The notes under the pieces were generated by a model. The model was not told the DNA's origin. It saw nothing but the letters and a program-made list of their open reading frames with translations, and made no database searches. Both the position numbers and the translations under genes were made by a program. Below, in pieces: positions 53,948 through 62,897 of a stretch of DNA of 64,000 nucleotides. Within the stretch, counting starts at the first letter, position 1, and the number at the start of each line of letters is the position of its first letter. Origin of the DNA: Pseudomonas sp. SJZ079 (GTDB lineage Bacteria; Pseudomonadota; Gammaproteobacteria; Pseudomonadales; Pseudomonadaceae); assembly GCF_007993865.1 (NCBI RefSeq), contig NZ_VIUH01000014.1:61808-125807 (forward strand). Reading direction: 5' to 3'.

Positions 53948-54727
53948 ATGAAGAAGATTGCACTTCTCGGCGCACTGGCGTTATCCGTGCTGTCACCGCT
54001 GACCATGGCTGAAGAAGCCAAACCTCTGCGTATCGGCATCGAAGCGGCTTACCCACCGTTCGCCTACAAGACTCCGGAAGGCAATATCACGGGTTTCGAC
54101 TACGACATCGGCAACGCCCTGTGCGAAGAGATGAAGGTCGAGTGCAAGTGGATCGAGCAGGAGTTCGATGGTCTGATCCCAGCCCTGAAAGTACGCAAGT
54201 TCGATGCCGTACTGTCCTCGATGACCATCACCGAAGATCGTCTGAAGTCGGTGGACTTCTCCAAGAAGTACTACCACACCCCGGCCAAACTGGCGATGAA
54301 GGCTGGCACCGAGATCAATGATCCGCTGGTCGATTTGAAAGGCAAGAAGGTCGGCGTGCAGCGTGCGTCCATCTATGACCGTTATGCCTCCGACGTGTTC
54401 GCTCCAGCTGGCGTAGAAGTGGTGCGTTACAGCTCGCAGAACGAGATTTTCCTCGACCTGACTGCCGGTCGCCTGGATGCCACCCTGGCCGACGCTGTGA
54501 ACATCGATGACGGCTTCCTCAAGACCGACGCCGGTAAAGGCTTCGCCTTGGTCGGTCCGGATTTCAAAGAGCAGAAGTACTTCGGTGAAGGCGCCGGTAT
54601 CGCCGTGCGTAAGGGCGACAAGGCGCTGGCCGACAAAATTACCGCAGCCATCGCCGGCATTCGTGCCAACGGCAAATACAAGGAAGTACAGGACAAGTAC
54701 TTTGCCTTCGACGTTTACGGCGAGTAA
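53948..54727 (+). CDS. aotJ: Arginine/ornithine ABC importer, periplasmic binding protein AotJ
   Basis: This 259-residue periplasmic binding protein has signal peptide 'MKKIALLGALALSVLSPLTMA'. Mature landmarks are 'LRIGIEAAYPPFAYKTPEG', 'GFDYDIGNALCEEM', 'SMTITEDRLKSVDFS' and 'QKYFGEGAGIAVRKGD'. In P. aeruginosa AotJ binds arginine and ornithine. GAAGGAG precedes the ATG at 53948; the frame to 53873 lacks family sequence. A 252-bp gap to aotQ with a GGCGCC hairpin may lower expression of the membrane subunits relative to the binding protein. Confidence 0.94.
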   Translation: MKKIALLGALALSVLSPLTMAEEAKPLRIGIEAAYPPFAYKTPEGNITGFDYDIGNALCEEMKVECKWIEQEFDGLIPALKVRKFDAVLSSMTITEDRLKSVDFSKKYYHTPAKLAMKAGTEINDPLVDLKGKKVGVQRASIYDRYASDVFAPAGVEVVRYSSQNEIFLDLTAGRLDATLADAVNIDDGFLKTDAGKGFALVGPDFKEQKYFGEGAGIAVRKGDKALADKITAAIAGIRANGKYKEVQDKYFAFDVYGE

Positions 54728-54945
54728 GCGTTTTCCACTGAAAGTGGCGCGAGCGAGTGACCTGTAGGTTGGTTAGTTAACTCGAGTTCGGATGACTGAG
54801 ATTCTGCGCTAAGTTGCGGCGAGTCCGGCTATGGCCAGCAGCCGCGATGCAGCTGGGCGTTGGTCGCCGAAAATTGACTAATTGAACTAGCCTCATAGGT
54901 CAGTGGTTGACGCGCAATTCCTGCCACTTTTTCGTTGTACTCTTC

Positions 54946-54961
54946 GGCGCCGCCCGGCGCC
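54946..54961 (+). promoter_or_regulatory. Hairpin in the aotJ-aotQ gap
   Basis: GGCGCC (54946-54951) and GGCGCC (54956-54961) are 6-bp self-complementary arms around GCCC, 19 bases upstream of aotQ. Such a stem could reduce read-through or stabilise the aotJ transcript. Confidence 0.4.
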
Positions 54962-54979
54962 CGCATGAGGTACTAGAGC

Positions 54980-55669
54980 ATGCTGATAAGCTACGGCTCG
55001 ACCATTCTCGAAGGTGCCTGGCTCACCCTGATGTTGGCCCTCTCCTCGGTGGCGGTGGCGATTTTCCTGGGTCTGTTGGGCGCGGCATTTCGTCTTTCGC
55101 CGATCAAGTGGCTGGCACTGTTGGGTGAAACTTACGCCACTGTGGTTCGCGGCATTCCCGATCTGGTGCTGATCCTGCTGATCTTCTACGGCGGTCAGGA
55201 CATGGTTAACCGCGTGGCACCGATGTTCGGTTATGACCAGTACATCGACATCAACCCGTTTATCGCCGGTGTGTTCACCATGGGCTTCATCTTCGGAGCC
55301 TACCTCTCGGAAACCTTCCGCGGCGCCTTTATGGCGATCCCCAAGGGGCAGAGCGAGGCGGGCGCGGCCTATGGCATGAGCGGTATGCAGGTGTTCTTCC
55401 GGGTGCTGGTGCCGCAGATGATCCGTTTCGCCATCCCCGGGTTCACCAATAATTGGCTGGTGCTGACCAAAGCCACCGCCCTGATTTCCGTGGTCGGCCT
55501 GCAAGACATGATGTTCAAGGCGAAAAGCGCGGCCGACGCCACGCGGGAACCCTTCACCTTTTACCTGGCGGTCGCGGCCCTCTATCTGGTGCTGACCAGT
55601 GTGTCGCTGCTGGCCCTGCGCTTCATCGAGAAACGCTACTCGGTCGGCACCAAAGTCGCCGATCTGTGA
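54980..55669 (+). CDS. aotQ: Arginine/ornithine ABC importer permease AotQ
   Basis: This 229-residue inner-membrane permease has five hydrophobic helices and the ATPase-docking loop 'GQSEAGAAYGMSGMQVFFR'. Early sequence 'GEGAWLTLMLALSSVAVAI'-like (here 'EGAWLTLMLALSSVAVAI') and 'RGIPDLVLILLIFYGGQ' are typical of HisQ/AotQ. It ends 13 bases before aotM, with which it pairs. Confidence 0.94.
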   Translation: MLISYGSTILEGAWLTLMLALSSVAVAIFLGLLGAAFRLSPIKWLALLGETYATVVRGIPDLVLILLIFYGGQDMVNRVAPMFGYDQYIDINPFIAGVFTMGFIFGAYLSETFRGAFMAIPKGQSEAGAAYGMSGMQVFFRVLVPQMIRFAIPGFTNNWLVLTKATALISVVGLQDMMFKAKSAADATREPFTFYLAVAALYLVLTSVSLLALRFIEKRYSVGTKVADL

Positions 55670-55685
55670 ACATGGGAGCGAACGC

Positions 55686-56384
55686 ATGATCTTCGACTTC
55701 AACGTGATCTGGGAAAGCCTGCCGCTGTACTTGGGCGGTGTACTGGTGACCCTGCAACTTCTCCTGATTTCCTTGGCTGTTGGCCTGGCGATGGCGATCC
55801 CGCTGGCGCTGATGCGGGTGTCCAAGTCACCGCTGGTCAACTTCCCGGCCTGGCTCTACACCTATGTGGTTCGCGGCACGCCGATGCTGGTACAGCTGTT
55901 CCTGATCTATTACGGCCTGGCCCAGTTCGAAGCGGTGCGCGACAGCGTGATGTGGCCGTACTTGTCCAATGCGACCTTCTGCGCCTGTTTGGCCTTTGGC
56001 ATCAACACCAGTGCCTACAGCGCAGAAATTCTCGCCGGCAGCCTGAAATCCACGCCGCCTGGCGAGATCGAAGCGGCCAAGGCGGTGGGTATGTCGCGCT
56101 TCAAGTTGTACCGGCGCATCCTCCTGCCGTCGGCCTTGCGTCGGGCGCTGCCGCAGTACAGCAACGAAGTGATCATGATGCTGCACACCACCAGCCTGGC
56201 GTCGATCGTTACCCTGATCGACATCACCGGTGCCGCGCGTACAGTCAGTTCGCAACACTACCTGCCGTTCGAAGCGTTCATCACCGCCGGTCTGTTCTAC
56301 CTGTGCCTGACCTTCATCCTGGTGCGCCTGTTCAAGCGGGCAGAACGCCGCTGGCTGGTTTACCTAGCGCCGCGAAAGGCCTGA
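55686..56384 (+). CDS. aotM: Arginine/ornithine ABC importer permease AotM
   Basis: This 232-residue permease of the HisM type has 'YVVRGTPMLVQLFLIYYGLA' in the second/third helix region and the docking loop 'GEIEAAKAVGMSRFKLYRR'. The start at 55686 (MIFDFNVIWESLPL) lies 16 bases after aotQ and behind GGGAGCGA. The next gene begins 10 bases later, so the three are a tight block. Confidence 0.94.
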   Translation: MIFDFNVIWESLPLYLGGVLVTLQLLLISLAVGLAMAIPLALMRVSKSPLVNFPAWLYTYVVRGTPMLVQLFLIYYGLAQFEAVRDSVMWPYLSNATFCACLAFGINTSAYSAEILAGSLKSTPPGEIEAAKAVGMSRFKLYRRILLPSALRRALPQYSNEVIMMLHTTSLASIVTLIDITGAARTVSSQHYLPFEAFITAGLFYLCLTFILVRLFKRAERRWLVYLAPRKA

Positions 56385-56394
56385 GGAGGGCACG

Positions 56395-57507
56395 ATGCAG
56401 CGGATCGAGCACATACTGCCCTGGGGCTGCCCCGGTACCGAACGCCGCTTGAGCGTGTTCCGTTTCGGCAGCGGTTCGCGCAAAGCCTATATCCAGGCTT
56501 CCCTGCATGCCGACGAGCTGCCCGGTATGCGGGTCGCCGTCGAACTCAAGCGACGCTTGCGTGAAGTGGAGAGCCAGGGTCGCCTGAACGGGGTGATCGA
56601 ACTGGTGCCGGTGGCCAACCCGATTGGCCTGGCGCAGGTCTTCCAGGCCACTCAGCAGGGCCGTTTTGAAATGGCCAGCGGGAAGAACTTCAACCGCGAT
56701 TTCTTCGCGTTGGCCGAGGCTATCGCACCCGCGCTGGACGGTTGCCTGAGCAGCGATGGGTCGAACAATGTGCGGTTGATCCGCGCGGCGATGCTCGAAG
56801 CGCTGGACTCCCTGCCGCTAGCCTCTTCCGAGCTGGAGGGGTTGCAGCGCTTGTTGCTCCAGCATGCCTGCGATGCCGATGTGGTGCTCGACCTGCACTG
56901 CGACTTCGAGGCGGTGGTGCATCTGTATGCGATCCCGCAGCACTGGTTGCAATGGCGCTCGTTAGCGGCGCGACTCAAGGCTGGTGCGGTGCTATTAACC
57001 GAGGATGGTGGCGGTAACTCCTTCGATGAAGCCTGCTCGCTGCCCTGGTTGCGGCTGGCGCGACGCTTTCCCGAGGCTGATATTCCGCTGGCATGCCTGG
57101 CCACCACCGTCGAGCTGGGCGGCATGGCCGACACCGACAAGTCGCAAGCCGAAGCCAGTGCCGAAAGTATTCTGGCGTTTCTCGCCGAGCAGGGTCTGAT
57201 CGCCGGTGACTGGCCTGCAGTGCCTGCCGAGTGCTGCGAGGCCACGCCATTCGAAGGTGCCGAGTATGTCTATGCGCCCCATGCCGGGGTGGTCAGCTTC
57301 CTGCAACCGGTGGGCGCCCAGGTCAAAGTGGGTGATCCGCTATTCGAGGTAATCGACCCGCTGGGCGATTGCCACAGTACCGTCTGCGCATCGACTGACG
57401 GTGTGCTCTATGTTCGTGAACGGATGCGCTTTGCCCAGCCTGGTTTATGGCTGGCCAAGGTGGCCGGTCGTACCCCTATTCGCCAGGGTCGCTTGCTCAG
57501 CGACTGA
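56395..57507 (+). CDS. aotO: Succinylglutamate desuccinylase/aspartoacylase-family protein AotO
   Basis: This 370-residue zinc-carboxypeptidase-like protein has metal-ligand motifs 'QASLHADELPGMRVAVEL' (His and Glu) and 'DVVLDLHCDFEAVVHLY' (His), as in the AstE/AspA family. In P. aeruginosa the gene sits in the aot operon but is dispensable for uptake and its substrate is unknown. The C-terminus contains a biotinyl/lipoyl-like hammerhead ('GVVSFLQPVGAQVKVGDPLF'). Confidence 0.88.
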   Translation: MQRIEHILPWGCPGTERRLSVFRFGSGSRKAYIQASLHADELPGMRVAVELKRRLREVESQGRLNGVIELVPVANPIGLAQVFQATQQGRFEMASGKNFNRDFFALAEAIAPALDGCLSSDGSNNVRLIRAAMLEALDSLPLASSELEGLQRLLLQHACDADVVLDLHCDFEAVVHLYAIPQHWLQWRSLAARLKAGAVLLTEDGGGNSFDEACSLPWLRLARRFPEADIPLACLATTVELGGMADTDKSQAEASAESILAFLAEQGLIAGDWPAVPAECCEATPFEGAEYVYAPHAGVVSFLQPVGAQVKVGDPLFEVIDPLGDCHSTVCASTDGVLYVRERMRFAQPGLWLAKVAGRTPIRQGRLLSD

Positions 57508-57525
57508 TTCAAGAGAGTGGAAACC

Positions 57526-58290
57526 ATGTACAAACTTGAAGTTCAGGATCTGCACAAGCGTTACGGCAGTCACGAAGTGCTTAAGGGTGTGTCCCTGGCT
57601 GCAAAAGCCGGCGACGTGATCAGCATCATTGGCTCCAGCGGTTCAGGTAAGAGTACCTTTCTGCGCTGCATCAACCTGTTGGAGCAGCCCCACGGCGGCA
57701 AGATTTTGCTCAACGATGAAGAGCTGAAACTGGTGGCCAACAAGGAGGGCGCGCTCAAGGCCGCCGACCCCAAGCAGTTGCAGCGCATGCGCTCGCGCCT
57801 GGCCATGGTGTTTCAGCATTTCAACCTGTGGTCGCACATGAGTGCCCTGGAAAACGTCATGGAAGCGCCGGTGCATGTGCTGGGCCTGTCGAAGAAAGAG
57901 GCCTTGGAAAAGGCCGAGCACTACCTGAACAAGGTCGGTGTGGCGCACCGCAAGGATGCCTATCCGGCGCACATGAGTGGCGGCGAACAGCAGCGCGTGG
58001 CGATTGCCCGTGCCCTGGCGATGGAGCCCGAAGTGATGCTGTTCGATGAGCCGACCTCGGCGCTCGATCCGGAGTTGGTCGGCGAGGTGCTCAAGGTCAT
58101 GCAGGACCTGGCCCAGGAAGGCCGCACCATGGTGGTTGTGACCCATGAGATGGGCTTCGCCCGCGAGGTCTCAAACCAGTTGGTGTTCCTCCACAAAGGT
58201 GTAGTGGAGGAGCGTGGTTGCCCGAAAGAAGTACTGGTCAATCCGCAGTCCGAGCGACTGCAGCAGTTCTTGTCTGGTAGCCTGAAGTAA
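57526..58290 (+). CDS. aotP: Arginine/ornithine ABC importer ATP-binding protein AotP
   Basis: This 254-residue ATPase has Walker A 'GSSGSGKST', '[17 protein letters not shown]' with signature 'MSGGEQQR' instead of LSGGQ, Walker B '[15 protein letters not shown]' and the switch His in 'VVVTHEMGF'. It drives the AotQM permease. The start at 57526 ([12 protein letters not shown]) follows GAGAGTGG; METMYK from 57517 is a weaker alternative. It closely resembles the ATPase at 27891, showing that the window carries two related basic-amino-acid importers. Confidence 0.95.
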   Translation: MYKLEVQDLHKRYGSHEVLKGVSLAAKAGDVISIIGSSGSGKSTFLRCINLLEQPHGGKILLNDEELKLVANKEGALKAADPKQLQRMRSRLAMVFQHFNLWSHMSALENVMEAPVHVLGLSKKEALEKAEHYLNKVGVAHRKDAYPAHMSGGEQQRVAIARALAMEPEVMLFDEPTSALDPELVGEVLKVMQDLAQEGRTMVVVTHEMGFAREVSNQLVFLHKGVVEERGCPKEVLVNPQSERLQQFLSGSLK

Positions 58291-58353
58291 GTGGCAGCGA
58301 GGTCTGTGCACCACGTTATGCCCCTAAAAGCCAACAGAGCCTAAACTGCCTAC

Positions 58354-59334
58354 ATGACTGCCAATCGAATCGGCTTCTTGCTGTGGTCCAACACCAAACC
58401 CATGACGTTGGCGTTGGCTGAGGAAGCGTTACGCGTCGCCCAGCGTGTCCACCCAGAGGTGGTCTACGAACTGTCATTCCTCCAGGCAGACGCGCCGGTC
58501 GACGGCGCGTGGCGTCTTCCGGGTGAGTCATGGGTCGGCAAGCTGGAGGGCTGTCAAAAGCTGTTTCTGCTCGCCGACGAGCCGCCAGCGCCGATGCCGC
58601 CTGCGTTGTCTGGCGCGCTTAAGCAACTGGTGCGCGCCGGCTGTGTGATTGGTGCGATATCCGCCGGGGTTTATCCGTTGGCCCAGTTGGGCTTGCTCGA
58701 CGGCTATCGTGCCGCGGTGCACTGGCGCTGGCAGGACGATTTCACCGAACGGTTTCCCAAGGTTATCGCTACCAGTCACTTGTTCGACTGGGATCGCGAC
58801 CGGCTGACCGCGTGCGGTGGTCTAGCCGTTCTGGATCTGCTGCTGGCGCTGCTGGCGCGCGATCACGGCGCCGAGCTGGCGGGCGCTGTGTCGGAAGAGC
58901 TGGTGGTCGAGCGCATTCGTGAGGGTGGCGAGCGCCAGCGCATTCCATTGCAGAATCGTCTGGGTTCCAGCCACCCGAAGCTGACCCAGGCGGTATTGCT
59001 GATGGAGGCGAATATCGAGGAGCCCCTCACCACCGACGAAATCGCGCAGCATGTGTGTGTGTCGCGGCGTCAGCTGGAGCGCATCTTCAAGCAGTACCTC
59101 AACCGGGTCCCCAGTCAGTACTACCTGGAGCTGCGTTTGAACAAGGCGCGCCAGTTGCTGATGCAGACCAGCAAGTCGATCATCCAGATCGGTCTGTCCT
59201 GCGGCTTCTCCTCCGGCCCGCATTTTTCCAGCGCCTATCGCAACTTCTTCGGCGCGACCCCGCGCGAAGACCGCAACCTACGACGTAGCAACAGCCCCTT
59301 TGAGCTGACCTCTACGCCGATTGAGCGCAGCTAA
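58354..59334 (+). CDS. argR: Arginine-responsive regulator ArgR (AraC family)
   Basis: ArgR senses L-arginine and controls arginine uptake and catabolism in Pseudomonas (aot, aru, arg, and ldcA). The 326-residue protein has an N-terminal DJ-1/PfpI-like ligand domain (residues 5-190, with 'AGCVIGAISAGVYPLAQLG') and a C-terminal AraC HTH pair: 'TTDEIAQHVCVSRRQLERIF' and 'SIIQIGLSCGFSSGPHFSSA'. It terminates the aot operon as in P. aeruginosa (329 residues there). It is unrelated to the enteric ArgR repressor. Confidence 0.95.
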   Translation: MTANRIGFLLWSNTKPMTLALAEEALRVAQRVHPEVVYELSFLQADAPVDGAWRLPGESWVGKLEGCQKLFLLADEPPAPMPPALSGALKQLVRAGCVIGAISAGVYPLAQLGLLDGYRAAVHWRWQDDFTERFPKVIATSHLFDWDRDRLTACGGLAVLDLLLALLARDHGAELAGAVSEELVVERIREGGERQRIPLQNRLGSSHPKLTQAVLLMEANIEEPLTTDEIAQHVCVSRRQLERIFKQYLNRVPSQYYLELRLNKARQLLMQTSKSIIQIGLSCGFSSGPHFSSAYRNFFGATPREDRNLRRSNSPFELTSTPIERS

Positions 59335-59341
59335 CAACAAG

Positions 59342-59368
59342 ACCCGCAAGCATCTGCGGGTTTTTTCT
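59342..59368 (+). terminator. Rho-independent terminator of the aot-argR operon
   Basis: ACCCGCA and TGCGGGT arms with a short AGCA-containing loop followed by TTTTTTC, directly after the argR stop. Confidence 0.85.
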
Positions 59369-59385
59369 GGCCCAGCGATACAGCC

Positions 59386-60225
59386 TCAGTCTGGCTCGGC
59401 CTTGCGCGCAAACAGTGGATTGCCGCAGCGGTTGCAGAAGGCTGCATGCTGTTCGTGCGTGTTCTTCGCGCACACCGGGCAGGGGTGTGTGAGGTGTTCC
59501 TCGCCACTGCGCATGGCGCTGGCCAGCTCCGCGGTGAAAATGCCGGTCGGCACGGCGATGATCGAATAGCCGGTGATCATCACCAGCGTCGACAGTGCCT
59601 GGCCTAGTGGGGTTTTCGGCACGATGTCGCCGAAGCCGACGGTGGTCAGGGTCACCACCGCCCAATAAATTCCCTTGGGAATGCTGGTGAAACCATGCGT
59701 CGGACCTTCGATGACGTACATCAAGGTGCCGAACACCGTGACCAGGGTGGCGATACAGGCGAAGAACACGGTGATCTTCTGTTTGCTGCCGCGCAGAGCG
59801 GTGAGCAGGAAGTTGGCTTGGCGCAAATAGGGGCTGAGCTTGAGTACGCGGAACACCCGCAGCATGCGGATCACCCGGATGATCAGCAGGTACTGGGCAT
59901 CCGGGTAGAGCAGGGTGAGCAGAGCGGGCAGGATGGCCAGCAAGTCGATCAGCCCATAGAAACTGAAGGCGTAGCGCAGTGGCTTGGGCGAGCAATACAG
60001 CCGCACCAGATATTCGGCGGCGAACAGGGCGGTGAAGCCCCACTCGAGGCTGGTGAACCACTGGTCGTATTGGCTGTGCACATCGTTGACGCTGTCGAGC
60101 ATCACCACCACCAGGCTGGCCAGAATGGTCAGCAGCAGGTAACGGTCGAAACGTTGCCCGGCCGGCGTGTCGGTAAAGAAGATGATGATGTACAGGCGCT
60201 GGCGCCAATCGGGTGAATTATCCAT
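59386..60225 (-). CDS. Voltage-gated-type potassium channel with C-terminal zinc-ribbon motif
   Basis: This 279-residue ion transporter has six helices; the fourth ('IRVIRMLRVFRVLKLSPYLR') has regularly spaced Arg residues, the mark of an S4 voltage sensor. The pore loop 'GIYWAVVTLTTVGFGDIVPK' bears filter TVGFGD. After S6 (ends 'GIFTAELASAM') lies a soluble tail with two CxxC-type pairs ('CPVCAKNTHEQHAAFCNRCG'), a likely zinc ribbon. It is convergent with the aot-argR terminator. Confidence 0.88.
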   Translation of the reverse strand: MDNSPDWRQRLYIIIFFTDTPAGQRFDRYLLLTILASLVVVMLDSVNDVHSQYDQWFTSLEWGFTALFAAEYLVRLYCSPKPLRYAFSFYGLIDLLAILPALLTLLYPDAQYLLIIRVIRMLRVFRVLKLSPYLRQANFLLTALRGSKQKITVFFACIATLVTVFGTLMYVIEGPTHGFTSIPKGIYWAVVTLTTVGFGDIVPKTPLGQALSTLVMITGYSIIAVPTGIFTAELASAMRSGEEHLTHPCPVCAKNTHEQHAAFCNRCGNPLFARKAEPD

Positions 60226-60305
60226 GAGCGGGTCCTGAGGACTTCCTTTCTGCGCATTGGCGAGCAGCCTAGGGAGTTTTACCTACGCGGTGCAAGTGCT
60301 CCAGC

Positions 60306-61223
60306 TCACTCCTCGCGGGTGCGCCTGCTCGTCGTGTCGGTGGAACGCAGCAGGCGTTGGCCTGCGTTGATCAGCCAGCAGGCGAGGATGAATGGCATGG
60401 TTAGCGCCGGCAGGCCAAGGGCCGTGAAGCCAGGCTGCACGAGCAGGGCGAGGAGAATGCCCAGCAGTGGTGCCCAGGGCTGGCGATGTACTTGGCTCAA
60501 GGCAATGCCGGCCAGTGCGGCGTTATAACCATACAAGCCCGCCAGGGCGCTGTGCTGTGGCCAGCCCTGACAGAGCGCCAGGCTCAATCCGCCAGCCGAT
60601 CCGAGCAATGCCCAGAGCGCTGCGCGGCGGTCAGCCAACAGTAACCCGCTCAGCAAGAAAAGGCCCGCCAGCGGTTGATCGAGAAAAATGACCTGCCCCA
60701 GTCCGCGCAGCAGCGCAGCCACGACATTCAGCCAGTCGAGGTCGCTTAGCAGGGGGAGGGGGCTGGGTTGCACCTGTAGCTGCAAGGGCGCTGCGAGCGA
60801 TAGCAGAATCCAGCTGAGGGCGACGAAGGGAAAGGTGAAGGCTGGCAGCCAGTGGCGCTTACGCAAGCGTTGCATCCAGGGTGCCAGGATCAGGCTGGAC
60901 AGGCCGCCAGTGACGATGATCAGCAACGGCAGGGTCGGCGACCAGGCGAAGGTCATGCTGATCAACATGCCGAGCAGGATGCCGTTATAGCCGTACAGGC
61001 CGATGTCGATATCGGTCTGGGGGTAGCCTCGTCGTTGTGCGGTGAGCATGCTGCTCAAGCCACCGAGCAGGGCGCCACCGAGCAATGCCGGCGCCCCGAT
61101 GGCAATCGCCAGCAGCATCAGCAGGCCGCAGCCAGGATGGCTTTGCAGGAATATCTGGCTGAAGCCATTGAGCAAACCGATGAAGCCGCGTCGGGTGGAG
61201 GGAGGCAGAGGCAGGTGTTGCAT
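60306..61223 (-). CDS. Urea transporter (UT family)
   Basis: This 305-residue membrane protein has two homologous halves, each with a UT signature: 'DIGLYGYNGILLGMLI' in the first and 'LAGLYGYNAALAGIAL' in the second. The many hydrophobic helices fit the family's channel-like urea transporters. No urease genes are visible in this window, so its partner pathway is elsewhere. A dispersed repeat cluster lies just upstream (61323-61470). Confidence 0.87.
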   Translation of the reverse strand: MQHLPLPPSTRRGFIGLLNGFSQIFLQSHPGCGLLMLLAIAIGAPALLGGALLGGLSSMLTAQRRGYPQTDIDIGLYGYNGILLGMLISMTFAWSPTLPLLIIVTGGLSSLILAPWMQRLRKRHWLPAFTFPFVALSWILLSLAAPLQLQVQPSPLPLLSDLDWLNVVAALLRGLGQVIFLDQPLAGLFLLSGLLLADRRAALWALLGSAGGLSLALCQGWPQHSALAGLYGYNAALAGIALSQVHRQPWAPLLGILLALLVQPGFTALGLPALTMPFILACWLINAGQRLLRSTDTTSRRTREE

Positions 61224-61322
61224 GCTCGGTTAACCTGAATAAAAAGAGGCGCCCGCTATGTGAATAACGGACGCCTGCAAACTGGCCATGCCAGCGTGGG
61301 ATTCATGTCGTATAGACCTTGA

Positions 61323-61470
61323 GTGGGTTAGGCGCCTGGTACCTAACGTCGGTCACATGCGCCAATGCGTTGCGCGGTAACCCACCAGGCGGACATAAAT
61401 TTTCAGTTGCGACCTGGTGGGTTCGCAGTTGTGAGCGGCTAGAGCGAGATGTTGCGCGCGGCTAACCCAC
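61323..61470. repeat. REP-like cluster of GTGGGTT/AACCCAC inverted arms
   Basis: Four short related arms occur: GTGGGTTAG (61323), AACCCACCAGG (61379-61389), CCTGGTGGGTT (61413-61423) and CTAACCCAC (61462-61470). The inner two are perfect 11-bp inverted repeats with a 23-nt spacer, and the outer two are complementary to each other. This nested palindrome arrangement resembles the REP/MITE-type elements in Pseudomonas intergenic regions. Confidence 0.6.
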
Positions 61471-61481
61471 CCTCGGTTGCT

Positions 61482-62897
61482 TCACTGCAAGGTTTCGATG
61501 CGCAGGCTGTTGGTGCTGCCCGGTTGGCCGAAGGGTACGCCGGCGGTGATCACCACGGTGTCGCCGGTCTGGGCCATGCCCTGGGCCTGGGCGATGCTCA
61601 GGGCGGTGCTGGTGACTTCCTCGACTTCATGCAGGCGCGGGTTGACCACCGAGTAGATGCCCCAGGCGACGGTCAGGCGCCGTGCGGTGTGCAGGTTCGG
61701 GGTCAGGCTGAGGATCGGCGTCTTCGGCCGCTCGCGCGAGGCGCGCAGGCTGCTGGCGCCGGACTCGGTGTAGTTGACCAGCGCGGCCACCGGCAGGATC
61801 GAGCTGATGCGACGGATCGCGCAGCTGATCGCATCCGAGGCGGTGGCTTCGGCCTGGGGGCGGCTGACGTCGAGCTGGGCCTGGAAGTCCGGGCCGCTTT
61901 CCACCTGGCGGATGATCTTGCTCATCATCTGCACGGCTTCCAGCGGGTAGTCGCCGGAGGCGGTCTCGGCCGACAGCATCACTGCATCGGCGCCTTCGGC
62001 CACGGCGTTGGCCACGTCGGTGACCTCGGCGCGGGTCGGCGCCGGGGAGAAGCGCATAGATTCGAGCATCTGCGTGGCCACCACCACCGGCTTACCGAGC
62101 TGGCGGCAGGTGCGGATGATGTCCCGCTGGATGCGTGGCACGTTTTCCGCCGGCACTTCCACGCCGAGGTCGCCACGGGCGACCATGATCGCGTCGCACA
62201 GTTGGGCGATGGCTTCGATCTGCTGCACCGCCGAGGGCTTCTCGATCTTGGCCATGATGAAGGCCTTGCCCTGGATCAGCTCGCGCGCCTCGAGGATGTC
62301 CTCGGGGCGCTGGACGAACGACAGCGCCACCCAATCCACACCCAGCTCCAGGCCGAAGGTCAGGTCGCGGCGGTCTTTCTCGGTCAGCGGGCTGAGTTGC
62401 AGCACCGCCTCCGGCACGTTGACGCCCTTGCGGTCGGACAGCTCGCCGCCGGCGATCACCTGGGTGTCGATGGCGTCGCTATGCTTGGCGGTTACCTGCA
62501 GGCGCAGGCGGCCGTCGTCGAGCAGCAGGTTCATTCCCGGCTGCAGCGCTTCGATGATTTCCGGGTGCGGCAGGCAAACCCGGCGGGCGTCGCCCGGAGT
62601 GGGGTCCAGGTCCAGGCGCAAGGCCTGGCCGCGCTCCAGGTTGACCTTGCCGTCTTTGAACCGGCCGACGCGCAGCTTCGGTCCCTGCAGGTCCATGAGG
62701 ATGCCGATCGGCGTGTTCAGGCGCTGCTCCACTTCACGCACCCAGTGGTAGCGCTGGGCGTGGTCGGCGTGCTCGCCATGGCTGAAGTTGAGGCGGAACA
62801 GGTTGACCCCGGACTCGACCAGCTGGCGGATGTCGTCGATGCCGTTGATCGCCGGGCCGAGGGTGGCGAGGATTTTTACTTTCTTGTCGGCGTTCAT
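61482..62897 (-). CDS. pyk: Pyruvate kinase
   Basis: Pyruvate kinase converts phosphoenolpyruvate and ADP to pyruvate and ATP. The 471-residue protein begins 'KVKILATLGPAINGIDDIRQ', has 'VNLFRLNFSHG' , the catalytic 'FIMAKIEKPSAVQQI' Lys and metal site 'MVARGDLGVEVPAENV', and 'SAETASGDYPLEAVQMM' later. In P. aeruginosa this gene (pykF) precedes ttuD on the same strand. It overlaps the neighbouring kinase by 4 bases (ATGA). Confidence 0.96.
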   Translation of the reverse strand: MNADKKVKILATLGPAINGIDDIRQLVESGVNLFRLNFSHGEHADHAQRYHWVREVEQRLNTPIGILMDLQGPKLRVGRFKDGKVNLERGQALRLDLDPTPGDARRVCLPHPEIIEALQPGMNLLLDDGRLRLQVTAKHSDAIDTQVIAGGELSDRKGVNVPEAVLQLSPLTEKDRRDLTFGLELGVDWVALSFVQRPEDILEARELIQGKAFIMAKIEKPSAVQQIEAIAQLCDAIMVARGDLGVEVPAENVPRIQRDIIRTCRQLGKPVVVATQMLESMRFSPAPTRAEVTDVANAVAEGADAVMLSAETASGDYPLEAVQMMSKIIRQVESGPDFQAQLDVSRPQAEATASDAISCAIRRISSILPVAALVNYTESGASSLRASRERPKTPILSLTPNLHTARRLTVAWGIYSVVNPRLHEVEEVTSTALSIAQAQGMAQTGDTVVITAGVPFGQPGSTNSLRIETLQ

